Below are positions 1-7,308 of a stretch of DNA of 10,538 nt, one piece after another. Position 1 is the stretch's first letter. Each line of letters opens with the position of its first letter. This stretch comes from Chitinophagaceae bacterium. GTDB lineage: Bacteria; Bacteroidota; Bacteroidia; Chitinophagales; Chitinophagaceae. Where the stretch lies: assembly GCA_009996555.1 (NCBI GenBank), contig JAACZX010000042.1:1-10538 (forward strand), read 5' to 3'. A program made the position numbers and the translations under genes. The notes under the pieces are model-generated. The model was given only the letters and a program-made list of their open reading frames with translations, had not been told where the DNA came from and did not search any database.

Positions 1-35
1 AGGGCTTTCACAGGATCAAATAACAAAACCAACTG

Positions 36-692
36 CTACATCGTTGCTGCTGTTTTATTCACCTGTTTCATTACACGTTCAACCATTGCATCACAATAAA
101 TCAAATTGAATTCATAAAGTTCTTCTGCGGTGTAAATTTGTTCTATCTCTCTTCGCATCATTGCTTTTGCTCTGTTCAGGCGTGCTTTTACATTTGATTG
201 AGTAATGTCAAGTGTATCTGCTGTTTCGGCTGTATTCAATCCATTGATCTCTCTCAGGGAAAAAACCAGCCTGTATTCAAGTGGTATAGATTGTAAAGCA
301 TGTTCAAGAACATCTTTCAATTCTTTATTGGTGAGTGAATTGTTTGTTTCCTGCTTGTTTGTAAACATGGGTGTTGAATTTTCAGCAATTTCTTTTGATT
401 GTTCATTCTTAAAACTGTATTTCTGTCTTTTCCTGAAACATTGGTTGAGCATTATTTTAAGTAACCATGTTTTAAAAGCTGAACGGTGCTCAAAATCTGC
501 CAGGTGTTTAAAAGCATTGATAAACGTTTCCTGCATCAGGTCTTCAGTATCCTGGTGATTGTAATTGTACGATCGCCCGATCTTATACAGGTAAGGATTG
601 TACCGCCTGATGAGTACTTCAAATTGAGCAGTAGCTCCATCCAGGATGTGTTGAATGATCTGTTCGTCAGTATATTGTTTAACTGATGCCAT
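36..692 (-). CDS. ECF-type RNA polymerase sigma factor
   Basis: This 218-residue protein is a group 4 (extracytoplasmic function) sigma-70 factor, which directs RNA polymerase to a small set of promoters. Region 2 lies at about residues 20-90; DTEDLMQETFINAF at 48-61 is the core-binding helix typical of the family. Region 4 lies at about 125-180, with a helix-turn-helix around NGLNTAETADTLDITQSNVK, followed by the usual basic RLNRAKAMMR. The Cys-containing tail EFNLIYCDAMVERVM is, as I recall, common in Bacteroidota ECF factors. The ATG at 690-692 lies inside the end of the DoxX-like gene (14-base overlap), so the two are very likely one transcript and translationally coupled. No anti-sigma gene is visible, but only 35 bases remain downstream before the window edge. 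The sigma identity is firm; its target genes are unknown. Confidence 0.93.
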   Translation of the reverse strand: MASVKQYTDEQIIQHILDGATAQFEVLIRRYNPYLYKIGRSYNYNHQDTEDLMQETFINAFKHLADFEHRSAFKTWLLKIMLNQCFRKRQKYSFKNEQSKEIAENSTPMFTNKQETNNSLTNKELKDVLEHALQSIPLEYRLVFSLREINGLNTAETADTLDITQSNVKARLNRAKAMMRREIEQIYTAEELYEFNLIYCDAMVERVMKQVNKTAATM

Positions 693-1089
693 ATTGATCC
701 TGTGTTGCTGTTGTAAATTTAGTCAATCTGGCCAGCGAAAAAGCTGATGCTGCAAGAACAAGATCACGCACTGCCACATCAAGATAGCTAAGACTCAGCA
801 GCAGGGTGAGCCCGATGAGTGTGAGCCATGCTGCTACAATATATGCACCCAGCTCGGTTTTTATCAGCACCGTAATGCCTGCGAGTATTTCAATAACGCC
901 AACAAGCATTAAAAATACAGTAGGCGAAAATGGCAGCAGGTTGCCGATAGAGGGATTGAGATATTGCTCCCAGTTGGTGAGCAGATTGGTGAATTTGTCG
1001 AAACCAGCCACAATAGGAACAATTCCGAAGCAGTACTTCAACAGGGTTTGTACCGGCGTTATTGATTGTTGTAAACTCAGCGTTTTCAT
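679..1089 (-). CDS. DoxX-like integral membrane protein
   Basis: This 136-residue hydrophobic protein has four predicted membrane segments at about residues 15-30, 55-76, 81-101 and 105-122. The GFDKF motif near the end of segment 1 and GVIEILAG at 64-71 in segment 2 are typical of the DoxX/MauE-like superfamily. Members sit in the inner membrane, and some are linked to redox or thiol metabolism; no specific reaction can be given here. It is the first gene of a two-gene unit, and its last 14 bases overlap the start of the sigma factor gene. It may therefore be a target or a sensor partner of that sigma factor, which is inference. The ATG at 1087-1089 is preceded by an A-rich leader (AACAGGAAAA on the coding strand) that may serve as a ribosome site. 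Confidence 0.8.
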   Translation of the reverse strand: MKTLSLQQSITPVQTLLKYCFGIVPIVAGFDKFTNLLTNWEQYLNPSIGNLLPFSPTVFLMLVGVIEILAGITVLIKTELGAYIVAAWLTLIGLTLLLSLSYLDVAVRDLVLAASAFSLARLTKFTTATQDQYGIS

Positions 1090-1200
1090 TTTTCCTGTTT
1101 TATGTGTGAAGAAATGTGTTATAACAGGTAGAGCAGGCGAGATAACAAAAGGTTACAAATCTGCAGTAAAAGGTTCAACTGAAAAGCCGATAGCGTTGTA

Positions 1201-1210
1201 ACGTATACGT
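1201..1210. other. 10-base perfect palindrome upstream of doxX-like gene
   Basis: ACGTATACGT reads the same on both strands. It lies between the lpdA terminator and the doxX-like gene, about 110 bases upstream of that gene's start. The flanks do not extend the symmetry, so it is only a possible protein-binding site and could be chance. Confidence 0.25.
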
Positions 1211-1260
1211 ACGGCAACCCGTGATGTATATCTCTGCTATTCGGGAAAAGTGTATTAAAT

Positions 1261-1292
1261 AAAAAGCCCCGACATTTCTGTCGGGGCTTTTT
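1261..1292. terminator. Bidirectional intrinsic terminator after lpdA
   Basis: There is a perfect 14-base-pair stem, AAAAAGCCCCGACA paired with TGTCGGGGCTTTTT, around a TTTC loop. The stem has a GC core and A/T runs on both sides, so it can terminate in either direction. It begins about 20 bases past the lpdA stop codon (1314-1316) and separates lpdA from the downstream doxX-sigma unit on the same strand. Confidence 0.93.
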
Positions 1293-1313
1293 ATCTTTTT
1301 TTCAGTTCGATGA

Positions 1314-2720
<1,407 letters not shown>

Positions 2721-2726
2721 AGAAAG

Positions 2727-2760
2727 AATTTGAAAATTTGAAAATGCAGTAATTTGAAAA
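2727..2760. repeat. AATTTGAAAA repeat in the lpdA leader
   Basis: AATTTGAAAA occurs exactly at 2727-2736, 2735-2744 and 2751-2760. The spacings are 8 and 16 bases, so this is an 8-base periodic array with one decayed unit. On the lpdA strand it reads TTTTCAAATT and fills most of the predicted 5' leader between the promoter and the ATG. The leader has no Shine-Dalgarno sequence. The function is unknown. Confidence 0.7.
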
Positions 2761-2770
2761 TTATCGGCTG

Positions 2771-2801
2771 CGAAGGTAACTGAAGAACGGGAAACGGCAA
2801 A
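2771..2801 (-). promoter_or_regulatory. lpdA promoter, Bacteroidota type
   Basis: On the minus strand, TTTG (2798-2801) is followed after exactly 19 bases by TACCTTCG (2771-2778). This matches the Bacteroidota primary-sigma consensus TTTG-N19-TAnnTTTG with one mismatch. The predicted transcription start is near 2764, giving a leader of about 45 bases before the lpdA ATG at 2718-2720. Confidence 0.75.
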
Positions 2802-2821
2802 AAGGGGAGGAGCTAAACAGC

Positions 2822-2847
2822 CGTTAGCCGATAGCTTTTAGCCGTTA
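2822..2847. repeat. TAGC-word repeat, copy 1
   Basis: The stretch is built from variants of TTAGCCGATAGCTTTTAGCC. It belongs to the same word family as the blocks at 2884-2922 and 7920-7976. Its GCTTTTAGC (2834-2842) is the exact complement of GCTAAAAGC at 2893-2901, so the two blocks in this spacer could pair. No protein is encoded here. Confidence 0.6.
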
Positions 2848-2883
2848 ATAAAACCAAAAGCACAATTTTTCTGTATTGGCTTG

Positions 2884-2922
2884 TAGCGAGTAGCTAAAAG
2901 CCTGCAGCTTCTCTTTTAGCTT
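2884..2922. repeat. TAGC-word repeat, copy 2, with hairpin
   Basis: AGCTAAAAG (2892-2900) pairs perfectly with CTTTTAGCT (2913-2921) around a 12-base loop that contains CTGCAG. The block lies in the 347-base divergent spacer between lpdA and exbB. The rest of that spacer (about 2848-2883 and 2923-3011) shows nothing else I can name. Confidence 0.6.
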
Positions 2923-3011
2923 TCCTCTAACACAAATCGTTAAAACATGGCTGCATATTTGACTGTGGAAAATAAACAGCAGCACAACACGTTAAGTTGC
3001 TTGTCAAGATT

Positions 3012-3019
3012 TACATTTG
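3012..3019 (+). promoter_or_regulatory. exbB -7 promoter element
   Basis: TACATTTG is a perfect match to the Bacteroidota -7 consensus TAnnTTTG. I see no convincing TTTG element 18-20 bases upstream, so the promoter is only half supported. Transcription would start near 3025, with a leader of about 43 bases to the ATG at 3068. The overlap of this element with an in-frame TTG at 3017 argues against that TTG as a start codon. Confidence 0.5.
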
Positions 3020-3067
3020 GCTGCCGGTAACGATTGCGTGCCGGTTTTACTAAAACCATTGAACAGT

Positions 3068-3763
3068 ATGAATTTTTTTCTTCTACAGGTGCAGAATGCA
3101 GTTGACACATTAACAAACGCTGCAACACCGGCGGTTCCCAAAAAAGAAATGCATTTAATTGATGTGATGATGCAGGCAGGATGGATCATGATACCATTGC
3201 TGCTGTTAAGCGTTGCCACCATTTATGTGTTTGTAGAGCGCTGGCTGGCCATTAAGAAAGCAACAGAAGTGGATGGTAATTTCATGAACATCATTCGTGA
3301 TAATATCCTCAGCGGAAATGTAACGGCTGCACGCAACTTTGCACGTAATACACAAAACCCGGTAGGGCGTATTATCGACAAAGGGCTCCAGCGTATTGGC
3401 AAGCCAATTGATTCCATTGAGAACAGCATGGAAAACGTGGCGCAGCTGGAAATGTATAAACTGGAGCGTAACGTGAATATTCTTTCAGTGATCTCAAAGA
3501 TTGCTCCCATTTTTGGGTTTGTGGGTACACTGGTGGGTTTGATGCAGTTGTTCTTTAATATTAACGCCACAGGTGAATATGAACTGAGCACCATTGCCGG
3601 TGGTATCTATACAAAACTCATTACTTCCATTACCGGTCTTATCATTGGTTTGGTGGCGTATCTTTTTCATAACATCCTGCACACGCAGGTGGAGAAAGCC
3701 ATTAACAAAATGGAAGCGTCTGCTGCTGATTTTCTTGATGTATTACAGGAACCCACCCGTTAA
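3068..3763 (+). CDS. exbB: MotA/TolQ/ExbB proton channel family protein
   Basis: This 231-residue inner membrane protein should form, with the ExbD-like protein next door, a proton-driven motor that powers an outer-membrane or envelope process through a TonB- or Tol-like partner. The three membrane segments of the family are at about residues 39-58 (WIMIPLLLLSVATIYVFVER), 144-163 (containing APIFGFVGTLVGLM) and 184-203 (containing SITGLIIGLVAY). The cytoplasmic stretch between segments 1 and 2 contains the usual NPVGRIIDKGL. I chose the ATG at 3068 over an in-frame TTG at 3017, because the TTG sits in a promoter element and the added 17 residues do not look like the family. A small hairpin (GGTTTT-ACT-AAAACC, 3043-3057) lies in the leader. 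ExbB and TolQ cannot be told apart by sequence alone; the paired ExbD and lack of Tol genes favour ExbB. Confidence 0.9.
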   Translation: MNFFLLQVQNAVDTLTNAATPAVPKKEMHLIDVMMQAGWIMIPLLLLSVATIYVFVERWLAIKKATEVDGNFMNIIRDNILSGNVTAARNFARNTQNPVGRIIDKGLQRIGKPIDSIENSMENVAQLEMYKLERNVNILSVISKIAPIFGFVGTLVGLMQLFFNINATGEYELSTIAGGIYTKLITSITGLIIGLVAYLFHNILHTQVEKAINKMEASAADFLDVLQEPTR

Positions 3764-3773
3764 AAACTGACGA

Positions 3774-4187
3774 ATGAATCTACGAAAGAAACGAACAGAA
3801 TCGTCGGAAGTGTTTACGGATGCGTTGAACGATATCCTGTTCATCCTGCTCATGTTCTTCCTGATTGTTTCCACGCTGGCAAACCCCAATGTGCGGAAAG
3901 CATCGTTGCCAAAAGCCAAAAGCAATACCACAGCCAAGCAGTCTGTTGCTGTAACCATTGATTCGCTGAATAGGTTTTATGTAGAAGCAAAACCTGTTGA
4001 TCCGATGATGATGGATAGTGTACTGGCTAAGATCATTAGCACCAAAAGAGCTAACGGTGAAGAACCTACGATAGCAGTAAATGCTGATCGTAATTGTAAA
4101 CTGGAAAGCTTTGCTGCTGTACTACGTGCTGCCGATCGTTTAGGTGTAAAAGCAGTGATGAATGTCGATAAGAAAGGACTGCAGTAA
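3774..4187 (+). CDS. exbD: ExbD/TolR family biopolymer transport protein
   Basis: This 137-residue protein starts 10 bases after the exbB stop, so the two form an operon. It has a short basic cytoplasmic N terminus (NLRKKR) and one membrane helix at about residues 20-36. That helix begins with Asp20 in NDILFILLMFFLIV, which matches the essential proton-carrying Asp of ExbD and TolR. The periplasmic domain at about 40-137 holds the family pattern of short strands and helices (SVAVTIDSLNRFYVEA, PTIAVNADRNCKLESFAAVL, and a final VKAVMNVDKK). No tonB, tolA or TonB-dependent receptor gene lies beside it in the window, so the partner must be elsewhere. The stop codon TAA runs directly into a GTACGAG-type repeat. 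Confidence 0.92.
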   Translation: MNLRKKRTESSEVFTDALNDILFILLMFFLIVSTLANPNVRKASLPKAKSNTTAKQSVAVTIDSLNRFYVEAKPVDPMMMDSVLAKIISTKRANGEEPTIAVNADRNCKLESFAAVLRAADRLGVKAVMNVDKKGLQ

Positions 4188-4188
4188 G

Positions 4189-4220
4189 TACAAAGTTAGA
4201 AGTACGAGATACGAAGTATA
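4189..4220. repeat. GTACGAG-word repeat after exbD
   Basis: The repeat starts within a base or two of the exbD stop codon. Its core AGAAGTACGAGATACGAAGT (4198-4217) matches, with few differences, the copies at 4890-4909 (inside prmC) and 7999-8018 (after the DUF218 gene). It reads in the sense direction of exbD. Confidence 0.75.
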
Positions 4221-4221
4221 A

Positions 4222-4259
4222 ATACAACTTGTCTGACGCCCTCGTCTGACGGGTTGTAT
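4222..4259. terminator. Long hairpin between exbD and prmC, possible terminator
   Basis: ATACAAC (4222-4228) pairs with GTTGTAT (4253-4259); the next TT/GG can form two G-U pairs. Inside, GTC pairs with GAC, then a T-T mismatch, then GACG with CGTC around a CCCT loop. The octamer GTCTGACG occurs twice in it (4231-4238 and 4244-4251). It lies 34 bases after exbD, where a terminator is expected, but only a weak T tract (GTTTAT) follows, so its role as a terminator is uncertain. Confidence 0.5.
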
Positions 4260-4384
4260 GTTTATGGTTTGTAGTTTATGGTTATTCGGCTTTAGCTCAA
4301 TAATGATCTGATGAACAAGTGGGCAACGCCAATGCAGATGCTATATATTCGATAGTCCGGAACCAAAAACTAAAAACTATAAAC
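4260..4384. repeat. Inverted repeat pair flanking a 67-base spacer
   Basis: The left arm at 4260-4289 begins GTTTATGGTTTGTAGTTT. The right arm at 4357-4384, read on the minus strand, begins GTTTATAGTTTTTAGTTT. The two arms match at about five of every six positions, including GGTT and CGG at their inner ends. The right arm overlaps the end of prmC and supplies its TAG stop codon. The spacer 4290-4356 shows no gene. There are no flanking target-site duplications that I can see. Confidence 0.65.
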
Positions 4385-5234
4385 TTGCTTTGATCATCCG
4401 TTCATTCCCGCTCATATCTTTCCGTAACTCAACGGTAAATCCTTTTTGCTGAAATAACTCAACGGTTTCTTTTCCTAATTGCTGATTGATCTCCACATAC
4501 ACTGCTCCGTTTGGTTGCAGATGTTGCAATGCAAAATCAGCGATCTTTCGGTAGAACAGTAATGCATCTTCATCTGGTACAAACAATGCTTTGTGTGGTT
4601 CAAACTCCAGCACATGTTTGCTCATGCTGGTTGCTTCTGTTGTTTTAATGTAAGGCGGATTGCTGACGATGATATTGTAGTTGCCGAGATCGTTCCATTT
4701 ACTTTCATCTAAAAAATCGAGTAACTGAAAGTTGATGTCTGTTTCATTGTTGACCGCATTGGTAGTAGCTGTATGTAACGCTTCGCTGCAAACATCAACT
4801 GCAGAAACATCTGCTTCAGGAAGATTTTTTTTAAGTGCAATTGGAATGCAGCCGCTGCCGGTACCAATATCAAGCAAGGTGAGTGCTGCAGTTCGTACCT
4901 CGTACTTCTTACCTCGTACCTCCTTAATGATCCAGTCAACCAGTTCCTCCGTTTCCGGTCTTGGAATCAACACACTTTCATTTACTTCAAACTTCAATCC
5001 ATAGAACCATGCTTCGTTCAGCACATATTGCAGGGGGCGGTGGGTGAGCAGTTGTTGTAAAAGCTGATTAATTCTTTGTGTTTCATCATCAGTAATTGCT
5101 TCAGCTTTCAATTGATTCAGTTTCTTTCCACCAACATGCTCTGCCAGCAATGCAGCTATCGCTTCTGCTTCAGAAGTTTCATGTACAGCAGTTAATGCTT
5201 CCCGTAAGTATTGATATTGTTCCTGCCAGTTCAT
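4377..5234 (-). CDS. prmC: Peptide chain release factor glutamine N5-methyltransferase
   Basis: This 285-residue enzyme uses S-adenosylmethionine to methylate the glutamine of the GGQ motif in release factors RF1 and RF2, which speeds translation termination. The N-terminal helical domain covers about residues 1-75. The linker RPLQYVLNEAWFYG and then VLIPRPETEELV at 88-99 are hallmarks of PrmC/HemK. The SAM-binding motif is LLDIGTGSG at 120-128, and the catalytic NPPY is at 192-195 (IIVSNPPYIK). The loop between PETEELV and LLDIG is about seven residues longer than in the E. coli enzyme. It holds EVRGKKYEVRT (105-115), encoded by a dispersed DNA repeat. The stop codon comes from another repeat. 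An in-frame stop at 5265-5267 and no other start leave the ATG at 5232-5234 as the only sensible start. Confidence 0.95.
   Translation of the reverse strand: MNWQEQYQYLREALTAVHETSEAEAIAALLAEHVGGKKLNQLKAEAITDDETQRINQLLQQLLTHRPLQYVLNEAWFYGLKFEVNESVLIPRPETEELVDWIIKEVRGKKYEVRTAALTLLDIGTGSGCIPIALKKNLPEADVSAVDVCSEALHTATTNAVNNETDINFQLLDFLDESKWNDLGNYNIIVSNPPYIKTTEATSMSKHVLEFEPHKALFVPDEDALLFYRKIADFALQHLQPNGAVYVEINQQLGKETVELFQQKGFTVELRKDMSGNERMIKASL
4890..4922. repeat. GTACGAG-word repeat inside prmC coding region
   Basis: On the prmC strand the stretch contains GAGGTACGA twice, 21 bases apart, around GGTAAGAAGTAC. The part at 4890-4909 matches the intergenic copy at 7999-8018 at 17 of 20 positions. 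It encodes residues 105-115 of PrmC in frame and has the same orientation relative to its gene as the two intergenic copies. Confidence 0.75.
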
Positions 5235-5239
5235 TTGTG

Positions 5240-5247
5240 CAAAGCTA
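5240..5247 (-). promoter_or_regulatory. prmC -7 promoter element next to the start codon
   Basis: On the minus strand TAGCTTTG is a perfect match to the Bacteroidota -7 consensus, and its last base lies only five bases before the prmC ATG. Transcription would then begin at or just before the A of the ATG, giving a leaderless or nearly leaderless mRNA. A matching -33 element is not seen. Confidence 0.45.
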
Positions 5248-5325
5248 CCATAGGCAGGCCATACTTATGGCGTTATGATGAATTTAAACAGACCCGGTAA
5301 AGCGTGGCAAACCTGATGAAACCGT

Positions 5326-5333
5326 TACTTTTG
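5326..5333 (+). promoter_or_regulatory. ribD operon -7 promoter element
   Basis: TACTTTTG matches the Bacteroidota -7 consensus perfectly and is followed by CAGCC, as is the lpdA promoter element. The upstream -33 element is poor. Transcription would start near 5339, which makes the in-frame TTG at 5339 an unlikely start codon and favours the ATG at 5360, with a leader of about 20 bases. Confidence 0.55.
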
Positions 5334-5359
5334 CAGCCTTGCACACACACGAAACATAT

Positions 5360-6385
5360 ATGCAGCGCTGTATTGAACTGGCCCGTAAAGGGGCGGGGGC
5401 TGTTGCACCTAATCCTATGGTGGGGGCTGTGTTGCTGTACAATAATGAAATCATCGGCGAAGGCTGGCACCAGCGTTATGGTGAAGCGCATGCAGAAGTG
5501 AATTGTGTCGGTGAGGCCGTTCAAAACGGGCAGACCGGTAAACTGCAAGAATCAACTTTGTATGTCTCACTCGAACCTTGTGCCCATTTCGGTAAAACAC
5601 CGCCCTGCAGCGATCTCATCATCAAACACAAAATTCCTAAAGTGGTGATTGGTTGCCGTGATCCTTTTGAGGAAGTAAATGGAAAGGGAATAGAAAAATT
5701 AAGAGCAGCAGGTGTTGAAGTGATTGTTGACATCCTGAAAGATGAATGCATTGAACTCAACAAGCGTTTCTTCACGTTTCATCAACAGCACCGGCCTTAT
5801 ATCATTCTTAAATGGGCACAAACCAAAAATGGTATCATTGGTTCTGTAACAGAAGATCGTTTGATGATTAGTAATGAATTAACGAACCGCCTGGTGCATC
5901 AGTGGCGCAGTGAAGAGGCGGCTATACTTGCAGGCACAAACACTGCTTTGCAAGACAATCCGCAACTGACAAACCGTTACTGGCCGGGTAAACAACCGTT
6001 GCGTTTGGTGATAGATAAAACACTGCGTCTGTCTTCATCTTTAAACCTTTTTTCAGAGGAAGCGCCTACGATCATTTTTAATACAGAACAACATAACGAT
6101 GAAGGACAGCCACGTTATTACCAGGTAACAGATGATGCGAGTTTGGTTCAGCAGATTGTGCATGCGTTATACCAGATGAAAATACAAAGTATGATCGTTG
6201 AAGGTGGTGCTCAACTGTTGCAAAGTTTTATTGACGAAAACAGTTGGGATGAGGCCCGCATCATCAGCAACGAAAAGTTAGCTGTTGCCGAAGGTATTCC
6301 TGCGCCGATACTTACCAATGCTGTTCAGGTAAATGAACAGTTCATACAAAACGACAGGATCAGCTATTATATAAATAAACAGTAA
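5360..6385 (+). CDS. ribD: Bifunctional riboflavin deaminase/reductase RibD
   Basis: This 341-residue enzyme carries out two steps of riboflavin synthesis in the cytoplasm: deamination of the diaminopyrimidine ribosyl phosphate made by GTP cyclohydrolase II, then NADPH-dependent reduction of its ribose. The N-terminal cytidine-deaminase-like domain (about 1-145) has the zinc site: His44 and the catalytic Glu46 in HAEVNC, and Cys74 and Cys83 in EPCAHFGKTPPC. The C-terminal reductase domain begins near RPYIILKWAQTKNG and ends with IVEGGAQLLQSFI and a short tail. Both halves are complete. A TTG at 5339 would add seven residues (including HETY) that resemble some relatives, so that start is not excluded, but the promoter position favours ATG 5360. 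It leads a probable operon; the next gene begins nine bases after its stop. Confidence 0.95.
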   Translation: MQRCIELARKGAGAVAPNPMVGAVLLYNNEIIGEGWHQRYGEAHAEVNCVGEAVQNGQTGKLQESTLYVSLEPCAHFGKTPPCSDLIIKHKIPKVVIGCRDPFEEVNGKGIEKLRAAGVEVIVDILKDECIELNKRFFTFHQQHRPYIILKWAQTKNGIIGSVTEDRLMISNELTNRLVHQWRSEEAAILAGTNTALQDNPQLTNRYWPGKQPLRLVIDKTLRLSSSLNLFSEEAPTIIFNTEQHNDEGQPRYYQVTDDASLVQQIVHALYQMKIQSMIVEGGAQLLQSFIDENSWDEARIISNEKLAVAEGIPAPILTNAVQVNEQFIQNDRISYYINKQ

Positions 6386-6394
6386 TTCACTATT

Positions 6395-7273
6395 ATGTTT
6401 TTTCTTATCGGCAGTATTGTACTCACTTCCTGGCTCACACTTTCTTTTAAAGTGGTGGAAAGGCTTGGTGTAAATACATACCAGTCGATTGTTTTCAATT
6501 ATATCACTTGTGTAGTTACTGGTTCGTTTGTAAATGGAGCGTTCCCAATAGATCAGCAGGCAACAAAAGAGCCCTGGTTTGTTTGGGCATTGGTTATGGG
6601 AGGGATTTTTGTATCACTTTTTAATGTTATTGCGGTTACAACACAAAAGCTGGGTGTGGCTGTGGCATCGGTTGCCAATAAATTGTCGCTTGTTATTCCT
6701 TTCCTGTTTTCCATTTATCTCTATAATGAGGAAGCAACTGTTTTTAAAATAATTGGCATTGTGGCAGCGTTGGTTGCAGTTGCATTTACCTGCTGGCCCG
6801 CATCTGCAGTAAATAGCTCTGCCAAAAAAGTAAATGCAGGATGGTACTTGTTGCCGGTGGTCATCTTCTTTGCAAGCGGCCTGCTCGATACCATGATCAA
6901 ATATGTAGAAAGCAGTTTTATTGGCACCTCTAATCACAATGCTTATCTCATTACTGCATTTGCGTCGGCAGCTTCATTTGGAGTGTTGGGTTTATTGTAC
7001 CTGTTGGTTACCAAAAAGGCCAGGTTTGATGTTAGAGCCATACTTACAGGAATCATGATCGGTGTGCCGAATTATTTTTCCATCTGGTGCCTTATGCATG
7101 TGCTCAAAGAAAATACAGGTAACAGTTCAGCCATTATTCCCATTAATAACACAGGTATAGTGTTGTTCAGCACTGTAGCTGCTCTTTTATTGTTCAACGA
7201 AAAATTATCAAAACTAAACTGGCTGGGTATAGCATTGTCAGTGCTTGCCATAGCGTTGATCGCTTACGGTTAG
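6395..7273 (+). CDS. EamA/DMT-family transporter
   Basis: This 292-residue protein is hydrophobic throughout, with about ten predicted membrane helices arranged as two related halves (about 1-138 and 147-292), as in drug/metabolite transporters of the EamA type. Each half ends in the family's usual style: LYNEEATVFKIIGIVAALVAVA in part near 110-130, and FNEKLSKLNWLGIALSVLA near the C terminus. It should move a small metabolite across the inner membrane; the substrate cannot be told. Its place nine bases after ribD suggests co-transcription and makes a link to flavins or their precursors conceivable, but this is only inference. The ATG follows an A/T-rich spacer without a Shine-Dalgarno sequence. 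Confidence 0.88.
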   Translation: MFFLIGSIVLTSWLTLSFKVVERLGVNTYQSIVFNYITCVVTGSFVNGAFPIDQQATKEPWFVWALVMGGIFVSLFNVIAVTTQKLGVAVASVANKLSLVIPFLFSIYLYNEEATVFKIIGIVAALVAVAFTCWPASAVNSSAKKVNAGWYLLPVVIFFASGLLDTMIKYVESSFIGTSNHNAYLITAFASAASFGVLGLLYLLVTKKARFDVRAILTGIMIGVPNYFSIWCLMHVLKENTGNSSAIIPINNTGIVLFSTVAALLLFNEKLSKLNWLGIALSVLAIALIAYG

Positions 7274-7308
7274 CTCGCATTCATTCATCATCATAGATCA
7301 TTCAACAC

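Noticed and set aside
806..1201. Plus-strand open frame of 131 codons antisense to the doxX-like gene
   Set aside because: It is a shadow of a well-supported membrane protein gene, has no recognisable domain, and its product shows no coherent protein features.
1195..1218. Extended operator around ACGTATACGT
   Set aside because: Only the central ten bases are symmetric; the outer GTTG and CAAC are off-centre relative to it, so no longer operator is claimed.
3017..3067. TTG start giving 17 extra residues on ExbB
   Set aside because: The TTG lies inside a perfect -7 promoter element (TACATTTG), and the ATG at 3068 gives an N terminus that suits the family.
4189..4384. CRISPR-like array in the exbD-prmC spacer
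   Set aside because: The repeats are short, imperfect and of several kinds, with no regular spacers and no cas genes.
4260..4384. Insertion sequence remnant
   Set aside because: There is no transposase fragment and no target-site duplication; only the inverted arms can be supported.
5339..5359. TTG start giving seven extra residues on RibD
   Set aside because: The likely transcription start falls on this TTG, so the ATG at 5360 is preferred; the extra residues do resemble some relatives, so it is not fully excluded.
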